Assembly (NCBI RefSeq): GCF_014654935.1
Contig: NZ_BNBF01000003.1
Span: forward strand, 298,656-352,079
Reading direction: 5' to 3'
From: Streptomyces capoamus
Lineage (GTDB): Bacteria > Actinomycetota > Actinomycetes > Streptomycetales > Streptomycetaceae
DNA length: 53,424 nucleotides
A program made the position numbers and the translations under genes. A model generated the notes under the pieces. That model had not been told where the DNA came from. It did no database searches and worked only from the letters and a program-made list of their open reading frames with translations. Below, one piece after another: positions 1 through 8,495 of the stretch (positions are counted from its first letter, which is position 1; every line of letters starts with the position of its first letter).

Positions 1-325
1 CCTGCCGTTCGGCCAGGCACTCGTCCGCTTCCGCCGCCATCTGGCGCCGGGAGGGACCTTGGTGGTCGTCGGCCTGTCGCGCGCCCGAACTCCGGTCGAC
101 CACCTGCTCGGTGCCGTCGCCGTACCGGCCAATGCCGTGACGGGCTGGCTGAAGAACAGGGGCCGTTCCACGCCCCGTCCCCTGGCCATGACCGCCCCTG
201 CTCGCCCAGCGGACATGACCTTCGACGACATCGTCCGCGAAGCCGGAGACGTCCTCCCCGGGGCGCGGCTGCGACGACGGCTGTTCTGGCGCTACACCCT
301 CGTGTGGCGTCGCCCGCCGGCGTAG
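1..325 (+). CDS. Class I SAM-dependent methyltransferase, C-terminal fragment
   Basis: The reading frame is open from the first bases of the window to the TAG at 323-325, so only the C-terminal part (about 107 residues) is present. The fragment starts with a helix and an LAPGG-turn-TLVVVGL strand, which is the usual post-motif III strand of class I SAM methyltransferases. It ends with the hydrophobic strand LFWRYTLVWRR typical of the last beta hairpin of this fold. The substrate cannot be read from this part. The gene converges on tpg, which ends at 491 on the other strand. The fold is reasonably sure; the specific role is unknown. Confidence 0.6.
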   Translation, partial: LPFGQALVRFRRHLAPGGTLVVVGLSRARTPVDHLLGAVAVPANAVTGWLKNRGRSTPRPLAMTAPARPADMTFDDIVREAGDVLPGARLRRRLFWRYTLVWRRPPA

Positions 326-490
326 CCGAAGCCGTCACCGGCAGGCCGAACGGGTCAGCGCAGGGGGAGGAGCCGTGAACGACCCGCTCCGGCGCCCGAA
401 ACGCGCCACCGCGGTCGGCGACGTCGGCCGTCCCCGTCTGAGCCGTCCCCAGGCCCTCACCCGTCCCAGCCGTACGGCCCGCCGCCCGGC

Positions 491-1048
491 CTACAGTTCG
501 AACTCGACGTCGAGGAGGTCGCTGAGCTCCACTTCCAGGCCGTGGGCGCGGCGGCCGTTGTCGCGGAAGTACACCTCGCCCAGGGCCTCGGCCGCCACTT
601 GGCGCAGTCGGTCCTCGCCGGCGCCGGCCTCCTGTGCCTGGAACAGCCGGGCGGCCTGGTGGGGCGGCAGCGCGAGCGTCAGGTGGCGTACGCGGGCGTC
701 GTCGGTGCTGCCCGGTGCGGCGGTGTAGCCGAAGCGGGCGCGGACATCGATCATGATGCCCTGGGTGGTGGCCGCCGCCTGCCGGGCCCTGGCCCTGACC
801 TGCGGCTGCCAACGGGTGCGGACCTCACGCTCCAGCCGCTCGGCGAGCTCCGGCCGGGGTTTCCTGATCTGGTTCCTCACATACCGCTCGACGGTGCGCC
901 GGCTGATGCCGAGCAGCTCGGCGACGCGCCGGGTGCTGCCCTGGTGCTGTCTGACCAGGTAACGCATCTGTGCGCCGGCGGACTTGGGGACCGGGCGGGT
1001 GAACGCGCCCTGCACCGCCCTGTCGAGCCCTTCTCCGACCGTGACCAC
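491..1048 (-). CDS. tpg: Telomere terminal protein Tpg
   Basis: A 185-residue protein matching the recalled Streptomyces terminal protein Tpg over its whole length, including the PKSAGAQMRYLV segment and the C-terminal EVELSDLLDVEFEL. Tpg is covalently attached to the 5' ends of linear Streptomyces replicons and primes end patching. A helix-turn-helix is visible at about residues 41-60 (RRVAELLGISRRTVERYVRN). The family's DNA-linked threonine is reported at position 114; here a Thr lies at 115 in the motif APGSTDD, a plausible equivalent given one extra residue. The start is GTG, 14 bp after the tap stop, so it is very probably cotranscribed with tap. Length is normal for the family (about 184). 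Confidence 0.93.
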   Translation of the reverse strand: MVTVGEGLDRAVQGAFTRPVPKSAGAQMRYLVRQHQGSTRRVAELLGISRRTVERYVRNQIRKPRPELAERLEREVRTRWQPQVRARARQAAATTQGIMIDVRARFGYTAAPGSTDDARVRHLTLALPPHQAARLFQAQEAGAGEDRLRQVAAEALGEVYFRDNGRRAHGLEVELSDLLDVEFEL

Positions 1049-1062
1049 CGCGCCCGCCCCCT

Positions 1063-3339
1063 CTACTCTCCGCTGTCCTTGACGGTGACCTCACCGGTCT
1101 TGATGTAGCGGGCGAGGTTGCCGACCTTGCCGTCGCCGCCGAGCTGTTCGAGCACCGTGGCGCCCCACAGCACGCTCTGGGTGCCCTCGTGCTTGACCAT
1201 CCCGGGAGACACACCCAGCCGGAAGGACCCCGGTACGGTCCTGCCGTCGGCGCCGTAGGGCAGGACGTCCAGCGGGCTGGGCCCGTCGGCGGCGTACACG
1301 GCGCAGTCGGACAGGACCGCGATGGGATACCGGCCGGTGGCCGCCGCCAGGTTGAGCATCTTGCGGTGCATGTTGATCCGGGCCCGGGAGATCACGGTGG
1401 CGCGGATGTCGGGGCGCCAGGTGGGACGGGCGAGGGCGGGCCACGGCTGCCCCGGTTTCCAGCCGCCGCCGCGCGCCTTCTCCTGCAGCTTGCCGATACC
1501 GCCCTTGACCGTCATCTTGACGGCGTCGACGACGATGCCCATCTCCGGATCACGCTGCTTGTAGCCGTCCATGGCTTCCAGGAACTCCCGAGGGCCCAGC
1601 TTCTCGCCCACACCGAGGTCCCCCATGGTGACGACGTAGGCGTCGCGCAGCCGCTTGTACCAGCCGTCCAGGAAGCGGCCGCTGTCCGGGCGCACCCAGG
1701 CCTCGAGAGGGGCGACGTCGTAGCCGAGCTCGACGGCGTACGCCACGGTGGGCGTGGCGTACCACGCCGGGCCCTCGGGGCGTTCACCGGTCGGTGTGAA
1801 CGGGCTGGGCAGCAGATCGCCTTCCAGCTCGTGCCACTGCTTGCCGACCTTCACCCGGGCCAGGTCCACGTGGGAGAGGTCGACCAGCCAGGAACCGGGC
1901 AGGGCAGGGTCGAAGGCGGGGTCGGTGACGTGCACGGGTGGCGTGGCCAGGCCGACGACGGCGCCGTTCGCGGCCGCACCGAAGGCGAGGTTGACGTCGA
2001 TGCCGACCAGGTGGCGCCGCATGCACTCCTCGTCGGTCAGGTCCCGGGCCCAGTCGTAGGCCTCCTCGAACAGCCTCTCGTCGGGGCCGCGTACGTGGAA
2101 GCGGGGCAGGTGCGCCAGGACGGGGTGACCGTCGGTCGCCTCGCACGGCGCCGGGTCCATCGGCTCGCTGCCCAGCGACCCGGGCCGGTGCTCGCGGTGC
2201 CGCCTGCCGTCCTCGTCCGGCTCGCTCGCTCGGGTCGGCGGGTTGAGCGCGGTCATCAGGTGCAGCCCCGTCACGGCGGTCGAACCGACCGGCGTCACGA
2301 CCCGCTGCGCGTACACGCCCAGCACCCGGGCGAGGGCCGCGGGCTCCAGTCGCGCGGCATGCCCCCACGCGCGGTCGTCCAGGGCGCGCCAGGACGGGAT
2401 GCACAGCTGCACACACTGCCGACGGCCTCCCTGGGCAGGACGGTAGATCCGCGCCCAGGGTCCGAAGCCCCGCTTGGTGAGCTGCCATTGCGCCCGCTGC
2501 AGCTGCTTGACGACCTTGTGCCCCTCAGCCAGCCGCCCCGCGAGCCGTTCCTGCTCGGACAGGACGGCCGGCAGCCCGTACCGTTCGCAGGCCGCCTCGG
2601 TGAGCACCAGCAGCGGGTCGGCGTCCTTGCCCGAGCCGTGCAGCCGCTCCGCCCCCAGGCGCGCCTCGGCCAGCGTCCACTCCACCAGCGCGGGCAGTGA
2701 CCTGGCGGGCACGTCGAGGATCAGACCGCCGACACCGTATCCGGTCACCTGACGGTCGCCGTCCGCGTCGAGGACCAGGAGCGGACCGTGTGCGTACGCA
2801 CCCCCGCGGACGGGTGTGTCCGTGCCGGCGGCCTTCCTGGAGTCCGGACGGCGCGACGCCCGCGGTGCCCGGGCAGCGGCCACCGGGGGAGCGGGAGCGG
2901 ACGTCGCGCTGTCGCCGGACTCCTTCTCGGCCTCCGCGGACTTCTTCTCGGGCTTCGCAGACTGCTTCCCGGTCTCGGCGGACTTTCCGGTGCCGGACGT
3001 CTCGTCGGACTCCTCGGCCTCTTCCGGGGCCGCTGCCTCCGCAGGCACGTCCGCGTCCTCGGAGCTGGGGGGGAGCTCCGGGGCACCGGTCGTCCCGGAG
3101 GCGGGGTACAGCTCCGCGAGCCGCTGCAGCAGGCGCGCGTACGCCTCCCGCTCCGGCGGCCGGGGCTCGGTCTTGCCCGACTCCCAGGCGCCGACGGTCG
3201 CCCGCCGCACGCTCAGGGCGGCCGCCACCTCGTCCAGGGTGAGCGCGTGCGCCTGGCGCAGCCGCCTGCGCTCGGCGGGCGGCGGCAGGGGCGAGCGGGA
3301 CGCGACCAGCGCGTCCACCGCGTCGAACAGCTCGGACAT
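1063..3339 (-). CDS. tap: Telomere-associated protein Tap
   Basis: A 758-residue protein resembling Streptomyces Tap (about 740 residues), which binds the single-stranded 3' overhang at telomeres and recruits Tpg. The chosen ATG at 3337-3339 has an excellent ribosome site (GGAGGTG about 5 nt upstream); the frame is open further upstream but without a comparable signal. An N-terminal helix-turn-helix is visible at roughly residues 25-55 (LRQAHALTLDEVAAALSVRRATVGAWESGKTEP). It is followed by an acidic, Lys/Glu/Ala-rich low-complexity linker (about 75-165) and a long C-terminal region. Upstream of tpg in the same orientation, the classic order. Confidence 0.92.
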   Translation of the reverse strand: MSELFDAVDALVASRSPLPPPAERRRLRQAHALTLDEVAAALSVRRATVGAWESGKTEPRPPEREAYARLLQRLAELYPASGTTGAPELPPSSEDADVPAEAAAPEEAEESDETSGTGKSAETGKQSAKPEKKSAEAEKESGDSATSAPAPPVAAARAPRASRRPDSRKAAGTDTPVRGGAYAHGPLLVLDADGDRQVTGYGVGGLILDVPARSLPALVEWTLAEARLGAERLHGSGKDADPLLVLTEAACERYGLPAVLSEQERLAGRLAEGHKVVKQLQRAQWQLTKRGFGPWARIYRPAQGGRRQCVQLCIPSWRALDDRAWGHAARLEPAALARVLGVYAQRVVTPVGSTAVTGLHLMTALNPPTRASEPDEDGRRHREHRPGSLGSEPMDPAPCEATDGHPVLAHLPRFHVRGPDERLFEEAYDWARDLTDEECMRRHLVGIDVNLAFGAAANGAVVGLATPPVHVTDPAFDPALPGSWLVDLSHVDLARVKVGKQWHELEGDLLPSPFTPTGERPEGPAWYATPTVAYAVELGYDVAPLEAWVRPDSGRFLDGWYKRLRDAYVVTMGDLGVGEKLGPREFLEAMDGYKQRDPEMGIVVDAVKMTVKGGIGKLQEKARGGGWKPGQPWPALARPTWRPDIRATVISRARINMHRKMLNLAAATGRYPIAVLSDCAVYAADGPSPLDVLPYGADGRTVPGSFRLGVSPGMVKHEGTQSVLWGATVLEQLGGDGKVGNLARYIKTGEVTVKDSGE

Positions 3340-3392
3340 GGGGCACCTCCGCCCCCAGCCTACTCCCGGCGCGGCCCGCGCCACGTACTTCT

Positions 3393-3411
3393 CGCGTACG
3401 AGGCGCGTACG
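3393..3411. promoter_or_regulatory. Tandem CGCGTACG repeats upstream of tap
   Basis: Two copies of CGCGTACG lie at 3393-3400 and 3404-3411, one helical turn apart, 54-72 bp upstream of the tap start. Each contains the palindrome CGTACG. This is the only gap (3340-3467) between tap and the upstream monooxygenase gene, so it must hold the tap-tpg promoter if the two operons are separate. A role as operator, perhaps for Tap's own helix-turn-helix, is inference only. Confidence 0.35.
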
Positions 3412-3467
3412 CGACGCGTCCGGAGTACGGCCGGCCCGACCGGAGGGACCCGAGATGGGCCCGGCAC

Positions 3468-4922
3468 CTAGTTGTGGAGCGGGGCGGTGCCCGGCTCTTG
3501 CGAGCCCTCCAGACCCTTCTGGAGCCGCGCCAGCACCTCGCGCTCCGCAGAGCCCAGGGGAGGCTCGAACGTCAGGGGCAGGGACGGTCCTGTCAGGGCG
3601 GCCAGCAGTGCCCTGGGCCGCATCACCCGCGCCGGAGGCGCCGTGAGGCTGGTGACGTCCCACAGTGCTGCCGCCGCGTCGAAGGAACCCGTCGCGGCCT
3701 TGGTCAGCCGGCGGGCGTAGCGGGCGGCGACCCGGTCGGCGAACGTGGGCTCTCCGCCGACCACCCCCGGGTAGAGGACGTCCATCCCGACGGCGGTGGC
3801 CCACGCGGCGTCCACGTGGCGGGCCGCGCCGCGAACGACACGCCGGGAGAGACCGGGACCGGCGGGACCACTGCGCCCCAGCTCCTGGGCCAGGACCTGG
3901 GCACCGAGCGCCGCGACCGACATGCCTTGGCCGTAGGCCGGGTTGAACGTGGCCAATGCGTCGCCGAGCACGATGAACCGCTCCGGCCACCGCGCGGACC
4001 TCTCGAAGTACCGGCGGGAGTTGCTGGTGCTGCGGCCGCGGCTGACGACGACGTCGGTGAGGGGTTCCGCACCGGAGATCAGCTGACCGACGATGGGGTG
4101 CGGCAGGTCGAGCGTGTACTGGAGGAAACCCCGCGCATCCTGGGGAGGTTCGCCGCCGCGGGTGCCCCCCGCGCTGACCATCCACCGGTTTCCCTCGATC
4201 GGCAGCACCATGGCGCTGCGGCCCGGTCGTCCGTCGTAGGGGTTGGCCTGCACCACCGTCAGCGGGAACGATTCAGCACCCGCGGGTGTGCGGTAGATCC
4301 GGGTGGCGTTGGTCAGGCCGGAGTCGAGCGTCCTCTCCTCGACACCCGAAATGCCTATCCCGCTGAGCCACTTCAGGCTTCCCGAGCCGCGACCGCTCGC
4401 GTCGACGACGATGTCCGCTTCCAGCTCGTCGCCCAGAGCGGGGTTGGCCCCGCTGATCCGGACGCCGTGCACCCGCTCAGCGGTGCCGAGGAGCCCTTCG
4501 ACCGTGGCCCGGTGGATCGAGACGTCACGACCGGAGTCGAGCAACGCCTGCCGGACCACCCAGTCCAGCAGGGCACGCGTGCACGTGATCATGTGCGGAC
4601 CGTCCCTCCGCCAGCGACGCAGCCACCCGCTGTCCGGAGTGAGGGCCAGCATGCCGTTGCCCAGAGCGATGTGGTGGGCACCCGCGGCCAGGAGACGGTC
4701 GCGCACGTTCACCGGGAAGAGGGACTCCAGGGCGGCGAGGCCACCGGCCATGAGCAGGTGGGCGTGCCGGCCCTGCGGGACGCCACGCCGGTCCTCGGGT
4801 CCTTCCGGGAGCTCGTCGCGGTCGAGAAGGACGACCTGCAACGCGGGCTCGGCGAGGGACAAGGCCGCGGCGGCCGAAAGCCCGGCGATGCCGGCTCCCA
4901 CCACGACAGCTCTGTACGACAA
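3468..4922 (-). CDS. FAD-dependent monooxygenase/oxidoreductase
   Basis: A 484-residue flavoprotein. The N-terminus holds the FAD-binding Rossmann motif GAGIAGLSAAAAL (residues 9-21) followed by the acidic strand end VVLLDRDE. A second FAD contact, GDALATFNPAYGQGMSVAA, lies near residue 320 and is the GD motif of group A monooxygenases. The early RRGVPQGRHAHLL segment is typical of the actinobacterial subgroup of PHBH-fold epoxidase/hydroxylase-like enzymes. The start is TTG at 4922, supported by AGGAGG 5 nt upstream. It begins 19 bp after the preceding MAB_1171c gene stops and is the last gene of a four-gene operon. The substrate is unknown. Confidence 0.8.
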   Translation of the reverse strand: MSYRAVVVGAGIAGLSAAAALSLAEPALQVVLLDRDELPEGPEDRRGVPQGRHAHLLMAGGLAALESLFPVNVRDRLLAAGAHHIALGNGMLALTPDSGWLRRWRRDGPHMITCTRALLDWVVRQALLDSGRDVSIHRATVEGLLGTAERVHGVRISGANPALGDELEADIVVDASGRGSGSLKWLSGIGISGVEERTLDSGLTNATRIYRTPAGAESFPLTVVQANPYDGRPGRSAMVLPIEGNRWMVSAGGTRGGEPPQDARGFLQYTLDLPHPIVGQLISGAEPLTDVVVSRGRSTSNSRRYFERSARWPERFIVLGDALATFNPAYGQGMSVAALGAQVLAQELGRSGPAGPGLSRRVVRGAARHVDAAWATAVGMDVLYPGVVGGEPTFADRVAARYARRLTKAATGSFDAAAALWDVTSLTAPPARVMRPRALLAALTGPSLPLTFEPPLGSAEREVLARLQKGLEGSQEPGTAPLHN

Positions 4923-4941
4923 CTGGTCCTCCTAGTAGTGC

Positions 4942-6138
4942 TCATGACCGGACGTCAGTGTCCGAGACCTGACGCCGCCGGGCCTTCACCTGATCCGGTG
5001 CCGATGCCGCCTCACGGAGGCGGTCCACAGCGTGCGCCAGCTCGACCAGGTCGATGGTGACGCGGAACTTCTCCGGCGGATCGGCGGGGCCGTCGCCCTT
5101 CCCCGACGCGCGGCGTATGCCGTCGATGATCATCGCCTTCTCCGCGGCCACGCGCGCCTCGGCACGCTGTTCACCGCGCTCCACGGCGGCCTCGAACGCG
5201 GTGCGGCCCACTCGTTGGTCGATGTACGCCGTCAGTTGCAGCAGGGCGTCACGGATGTTCGCCTCCAGGAGATAGACACGGCTGCTGGGCAGCTGCCACC
5301 ACAGCTGCCACCAGGTCGGCTCCGCGACCGGTGGCGCGGTGGCCACGTCCTTCACTGCCGACCACAGGGGCCTGAGCGCACGGTAGGTGGCGAGGCTCTG
5401 CCGCTCCGCCGCGGCTGCGGATGCCAGGCGGGGCAGGACGAATCCGGCGGAATACACCAGGGCCCCGAGTGCGGCGGCCGGGGGTGCGACGGTGGTGGAC
5501 AGGAAATCCAGGTCGTATCCCATCCAGCGCGCGACGACAGCGGTGACCTTGGCGACCGTGAACCCGAGGGCGTCCAGCAGCAGACCGACCAGGATCAGCC
5601 GGAGGCCGAGCCGCAGCAGCCCGGTGACCTCGTCGCGGGCCCACTTCAGACAGACGGCGCTCAGGACTATGGTGCTCGCCAGATGGCCCATGAGGTAAAG
5701 GGTGATCATCTCCCGCATGAACGGGGTGTTGGCGTAGTACGTGTCCAGGTCGGTGAGCCGCTCCGTGTGCGCGTCCGCCAGGCTGAACAGCACGACGATG
5801 GCGAGGATGAGCGTGCCGTAGACGGCGACGACCAGTCGGGTCATCCGTCGTATCTGCTCTTGGGGGCCGCCCTTCCAGTGGATCAGCAAGATGATCAGGG
5901 AACAGCTCAGGGCGGATATCGAACCATAGGTCAGCGGTGCACCCACGTTGGGGATGCCGGTGGCGTGGTTGACGGCGGCGAGGGTCACCGGGGCCGACCA
6001 GAAGAAACAGACGGCGGCGATGAAGGCGGTGGCCCGCGTGGCGATGGACAGAGGTGAGCGGGGAGTTCTGCGCGGCCGGCGCAGCAGTATGGCGGCCAGA
6101 GCCAGAAGGAAGGACGCCATGTAGACGACGAGACTCAT
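4942..6138 (-). CDS. MAB_1171c-type seven-helix membrane protein (copy 1)
   Basis: A 398-residue integral membrane protein with about seven hydrophobic helices in the first 250 residues (first: LVVYMASFLLALAAILL) and a long cytoplasmic tail rich in charge. It resembles proteins annotated as MAB_1171c family putative transporter (DUF6545-like), whose biochemical role is unproven. The motif DTYYANTPFMREMITLYL at about residue 130 is shared with the neighbouring paralogue (DTYYATAPWISEMVVLYL), so the two are related by duplication. It sits between its paralogue (60 bp gap) and the FAD monooxygenase (19 bp gap) on the same strand. Confidence 0.75.
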   Translation of the reverse strand: MSLVVYMASFLLALAAILLRRPRRTPRSPLSIATRATAFIAAVCFFWSAPVTLAAVNHATGIPNVGAPLTYGSISALSCSLIILLIHWKGGPQEQIRRMTRLVVAVYGTLILAIVVLFSLADAHTERLTDLDTYYANTPFMREMITLYLMGHLASTIVLSAVCLKWARDEVTGLLRLGLRLILVGLLLDALGFTVAKVTAVVARWMGYDLDFLSTTVAPPAAALGALVYSAGFVLPRLASAAAAERQSLATYRALRPLWSAVKDVATAPPVAEPTWWQLWWQLPSSRVYLLEANIRDALLQLTAYIDQRVGRTAFEAAVERGEQRAEARVAAEKAMIIDGIRRASGKGDGPADPPEKFRVTIDLVELAHAVDRLREAASAPDQVKARRRQVSDTDVRS

Positions 6139-6198
6139 CTTTCGGGGCTCCGTTCAGTCCGCTGACCGCGGCGGCGAATAGTCCACTTGGATCCGCAC

Positions 6199-7362
6199 TC
6201 ACACCGACCGGGCCGTGGCGGGGCCCGGCTTGGTGATCCGTACCCCACGCTCGGCCCGCTTGACGGCATCGGCGATCCGGACCAGGGACTCGGCATCGCG
6301 CGGGTGTGAGAGCCGGGCCGGGGCACCGGCGGGCTCCGGCACCGGCTGAGTGCCGCGCGCCACGGCCGCGGCGATGGTCGCGGCCCACGCCGCGGACGTG
6401 GCTGCGCGCCAGTCGCCGCTTCGCTCCAACTCCGCCTCGAACATGCCGTCGTACAGCGTCTCGTCGTAGAGCGTCTCGATCGCCATGAGGCCGTTGTGGA
6501 TGGTGCTCCAGCGCCAAGTGCCCCACAGGAAGGGGCTGCGCGGACGCTCGACCCGCAGCGCGCGGTCCTTGAGGACCGGATCCAGTACGGCGTCCAGTGG
6601 TGCCAGGCGCAAGAAGTCACGCCAGGCCGAGAGGTGGTGCCCGGCCATCGGGAGGAGGACCCCGACCACGGTGAGCAGTGCACCGAGTCCGGCACACAGC
6701 GGCGGGATGGAAGTTCCGAGGACCGCCCAGTCCCGACCGGTCCACCGGGCGGTGACGGCGACCAGCTTGGAGATGCTGTACCCGGAGCTGATGACCGTGC
6801 CGGTGCCGATCGTCAACAGACTGGCCCGCAGCCAGGGCCGCCTGCGGACCTCCGCCTCGAATCCCCAGCGCAACGACCAGACGGCGCTGACCATGACGGC
6901 CGCCAGGTTGGCGACCAGGTACAGGACGACCATCTCGGAGATCCAGGGCGCCGTGGCGTAGTACGTGTCGAAGTCGCTGCGGCGCTCCTCGGAGGCGTCC
7001 CCGAGGACGAACAGGGCGGCGATACCGACCAGGACGGCCGCGTACCCGTAGATCGAGCTCCGTGTCGTCCGACGCAGGGAGGGGCCGCCTCGCCAGCAGG
7101 CGATCATGATCAGCAGTGCGGCACTGTACGCGGTGATCGACGCGTAGGTCACCGGGGCGGCCAGGTTCGGTATGCCGCTGACCTGATTGATCAGCTTCAC
7201 CGAAGCGGGAGCACCGAAGAGGAAGCACAGCGAGGCGAACGCCAGTACCCCGTTGATCGCCCGGAGCGAGGGCTCGCTTCCGTGTCTCACCAGGTACGGA
7301 AGTTTCGCCAGGAGACCGATCCACAGCAGGCCGCAGCTTATGTAGTTGATCGACCCGCTCAT
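6199..7362 (-). CDS. MAB_1171c-type seven-helix membrane protein (copy 2)
   Basis: A 387-residue membrane protein, paralogue of the downstream gene. The ATG at 7360-7362 overlaps the stop of the peptidase gene by four bases (ATGA), which fixes the start and implies translational coupling. About seven hydrophobic segments occupy the first 250 residues, with the conserved DTYYATAPWISEMVVLYL motif. The C-terminal 130 residues are soluble and probably cytoplasmic. Family members often sit next to helix-turn-helix regulators and ImmA/IrrE-type proteins (recalled context). Whether it transports anything is not shown by the sequence. Confidence 0.75.
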   Translation of the reverse strand: MSGSINYISCGLLWIGLLAKLPYLVRHGSEPSLRAINGVLAFASLCFLFGAPASVKLINQVSGIPNLAAPVTYASITAYSAALLIMIACWRGGPSLRRTTRSSIYGYAAVLVGIAALFVLGDASEERRSDFDTYYATAPWISEMVVLYLVANLAAVMVSAVWSLRWGFEAEVRRRPWLRASLLTIGTGTVISSGYSISKLVAVTARWTGRDWAVLGTSIPPLCAGLGALLTVVGVLLPMAGHHLSAWRDFLRLAPLDAVLDPVLKDRALRVERPRSPFLWGTWRWSTIHNGLMAIETLYDETLYDGMFEAELERSGDWRAATSAAWAATIAAAVARGTQPVPEPAGAPARLSHPRDAESLVRIADAVKRAERGVRITKPGPATARSV

Positions 7363-7973
7363 GTGCGCTTTCCCCGGTAGTTGAGAGCGTCTGCGATGCG
7401 GCGTGCCGTTTCGCCGGTGATCACGTCGCGTTCCATCAGCGCACGCATCTCCTGCCCGACCCGGATGCCGAAGAGTTCGGCTTCCTTCTCGGGATCCTCG
7501 TCGAAACGAGAACGCGCGGCGGCGGGCTGTGCCCCGTGCGCATGTCCCGACTCCAGCGCTTCCCAGGCCCCGCTCGCCAGTTGCTCGGGTGTGAAGCCGT
7601 CCTTCTGCCGCATGTGCCACAGCTCGTGACCGAAGATCTGCGCCTGGTGCCAGATCTCCGCGTCCTGCTCGATGATGATGTCATCCCGGTCCGCACGCTC
7701 CAGCCACATCCCCGTCGCCTTGAACTCGCGCGGGATGTGCACCTTGTGCACGAGCAGCTTGCGGTCACCGCGCCACCGCCTGGCGGACTCGACCAACGCC
7801 TCAAACAGCCGTTCGGCGTCTTCCAGGCTGCCCCCGGCCGGCATGCCGTCGTCCGCGCCGGTGCCGCTCACCCTGTCACGGACCGGAGCGATGAGCGTCT
7901 CGGCGAACAGACGCATCTCCCTGTCGCGCTCCCGTAACCTCTTCCACCGGCGGAGCCGGGCGAGCATGGTCAT
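7359..7973 (-). CDS. ImmA/IrrE-like zinc metallopeptidase
   Basis: A 204-residue protein with the zinc motif HELWH (HExxH) inside QIFGHELWHMRQ at about residue 120. This fits the ImmA/IrrE family, often labelled 'toxin component', whose known members cleave XRE-type repressors. A downstream EKEAELFG segment could supply the third zinc ligand or glutamate. The start is taken at ATG 7971-7973 (AGGGG upstream); the frame opens slightly earlier at 8006 and another ATG lies at 7965-7967. Codon 13 is TTA (7935-7937), rare in Streptomyces and usually dependent on the bldA tRNA. It is the first gene of the operon with the two MAB_1171c proteins and the monooxygenase. No XRE partner is adjacent. Confidence 0.75.
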   Translation of the reverse strand: MTMLARLRRWKRLRERDREMRLFAETLIAPVRDRVSGTGADDGMPAGGSLEDAERLFEALVESARRWRGDRKLLVHKVHIPREFKATGMWLERADRDDIIIEQDAEIWHQAQIFGHELWHMRQKDGFTPEQLASGAWEALESGHAHGAQPAAARSRFDEDPEKEAELFGIRVGQEMRALMERDVITGETARRIADALNYRGKRT

Positions 7974-8495
7974 CGTCGCCCCTGTCCACCGGCGGAAACA
8001 GTACACGGGCCGCCGGGTGCCGGGATCACGAAGCGGCCCCCTCGTGCTCCTGCTGACGGCCGCTGCCGGGACGGAAGGTTCCGGGGGCCCGCGTGTCCAG
8101 TACGTCCCTCAACCCGGCGTGGCCGTGGGCCTGGTCGATGCGTTGCGAGGTTCCGGCCAGTCTTGCGTAGGCATCATCTGCCACCGAGCATCTCCTGGGC
8201 ACGTCGCTGATCAGGGGCGGGACCTACGTGAGGGTATCCGCATCCCCTCAACTGGTCGACGGTGTCGAGAAAACCTGCACCGGTGTGCAGGATCGGTCGA
8301 CATCGCTCTACAACCCGCCTGGCTGCCGACCGGTACGCCGGGGTGGACGGGCACGGTGGGTTGCGGAGCAGCACGCGTAGCGACGCTCGCCGCGCTCGAA
8401 GGGCCGCGGCCGGGTGCTTGTGCCAAGCTGGCGGTACGGCGGCGTCGCCGGCCCCTCGCGGGCGACACCGCGCCGGTCGGAACCGGAGGCATCCC
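7974..8495. other. Non-coding stretch upstream of the peptidase operon
   Basis: About 520 bp between the peptidase start and the next small gene. It must hold the promoter of the minus-strand operon, but I see no clear -10/-35 pair, no repeat and no hairpin that stands out. Reading frames across it have no ribosome sites and no recognisable protein features. Confidence 0.4.

Noticed and set aside
375-728. Plus-strand frame with GTG start and a strong GGGGGAGGAG site
   Set aside because: Despite the good ribosome site, most of it lies antisense to the certain tpg gene and the product is Arg/Ser/Pro-rich low-complexity.
3340-4185. Longer N-terminus of Tap by reading the open frame to 4185
   Set aside because: The extra 280 residues are antisense to the FAD monooxygenase and lack a ribosome site, while ATG 3339 has a near-perfect one and matches the family start.
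7359-7973. Classical toxin-antitoxin pair
   Set aside because: The protein has an ImmA/IrrE-type HExxH, often labelled toxin, but no antitoxin or XRE gene is adjacent and its operon partners are membrane and redox proteins.
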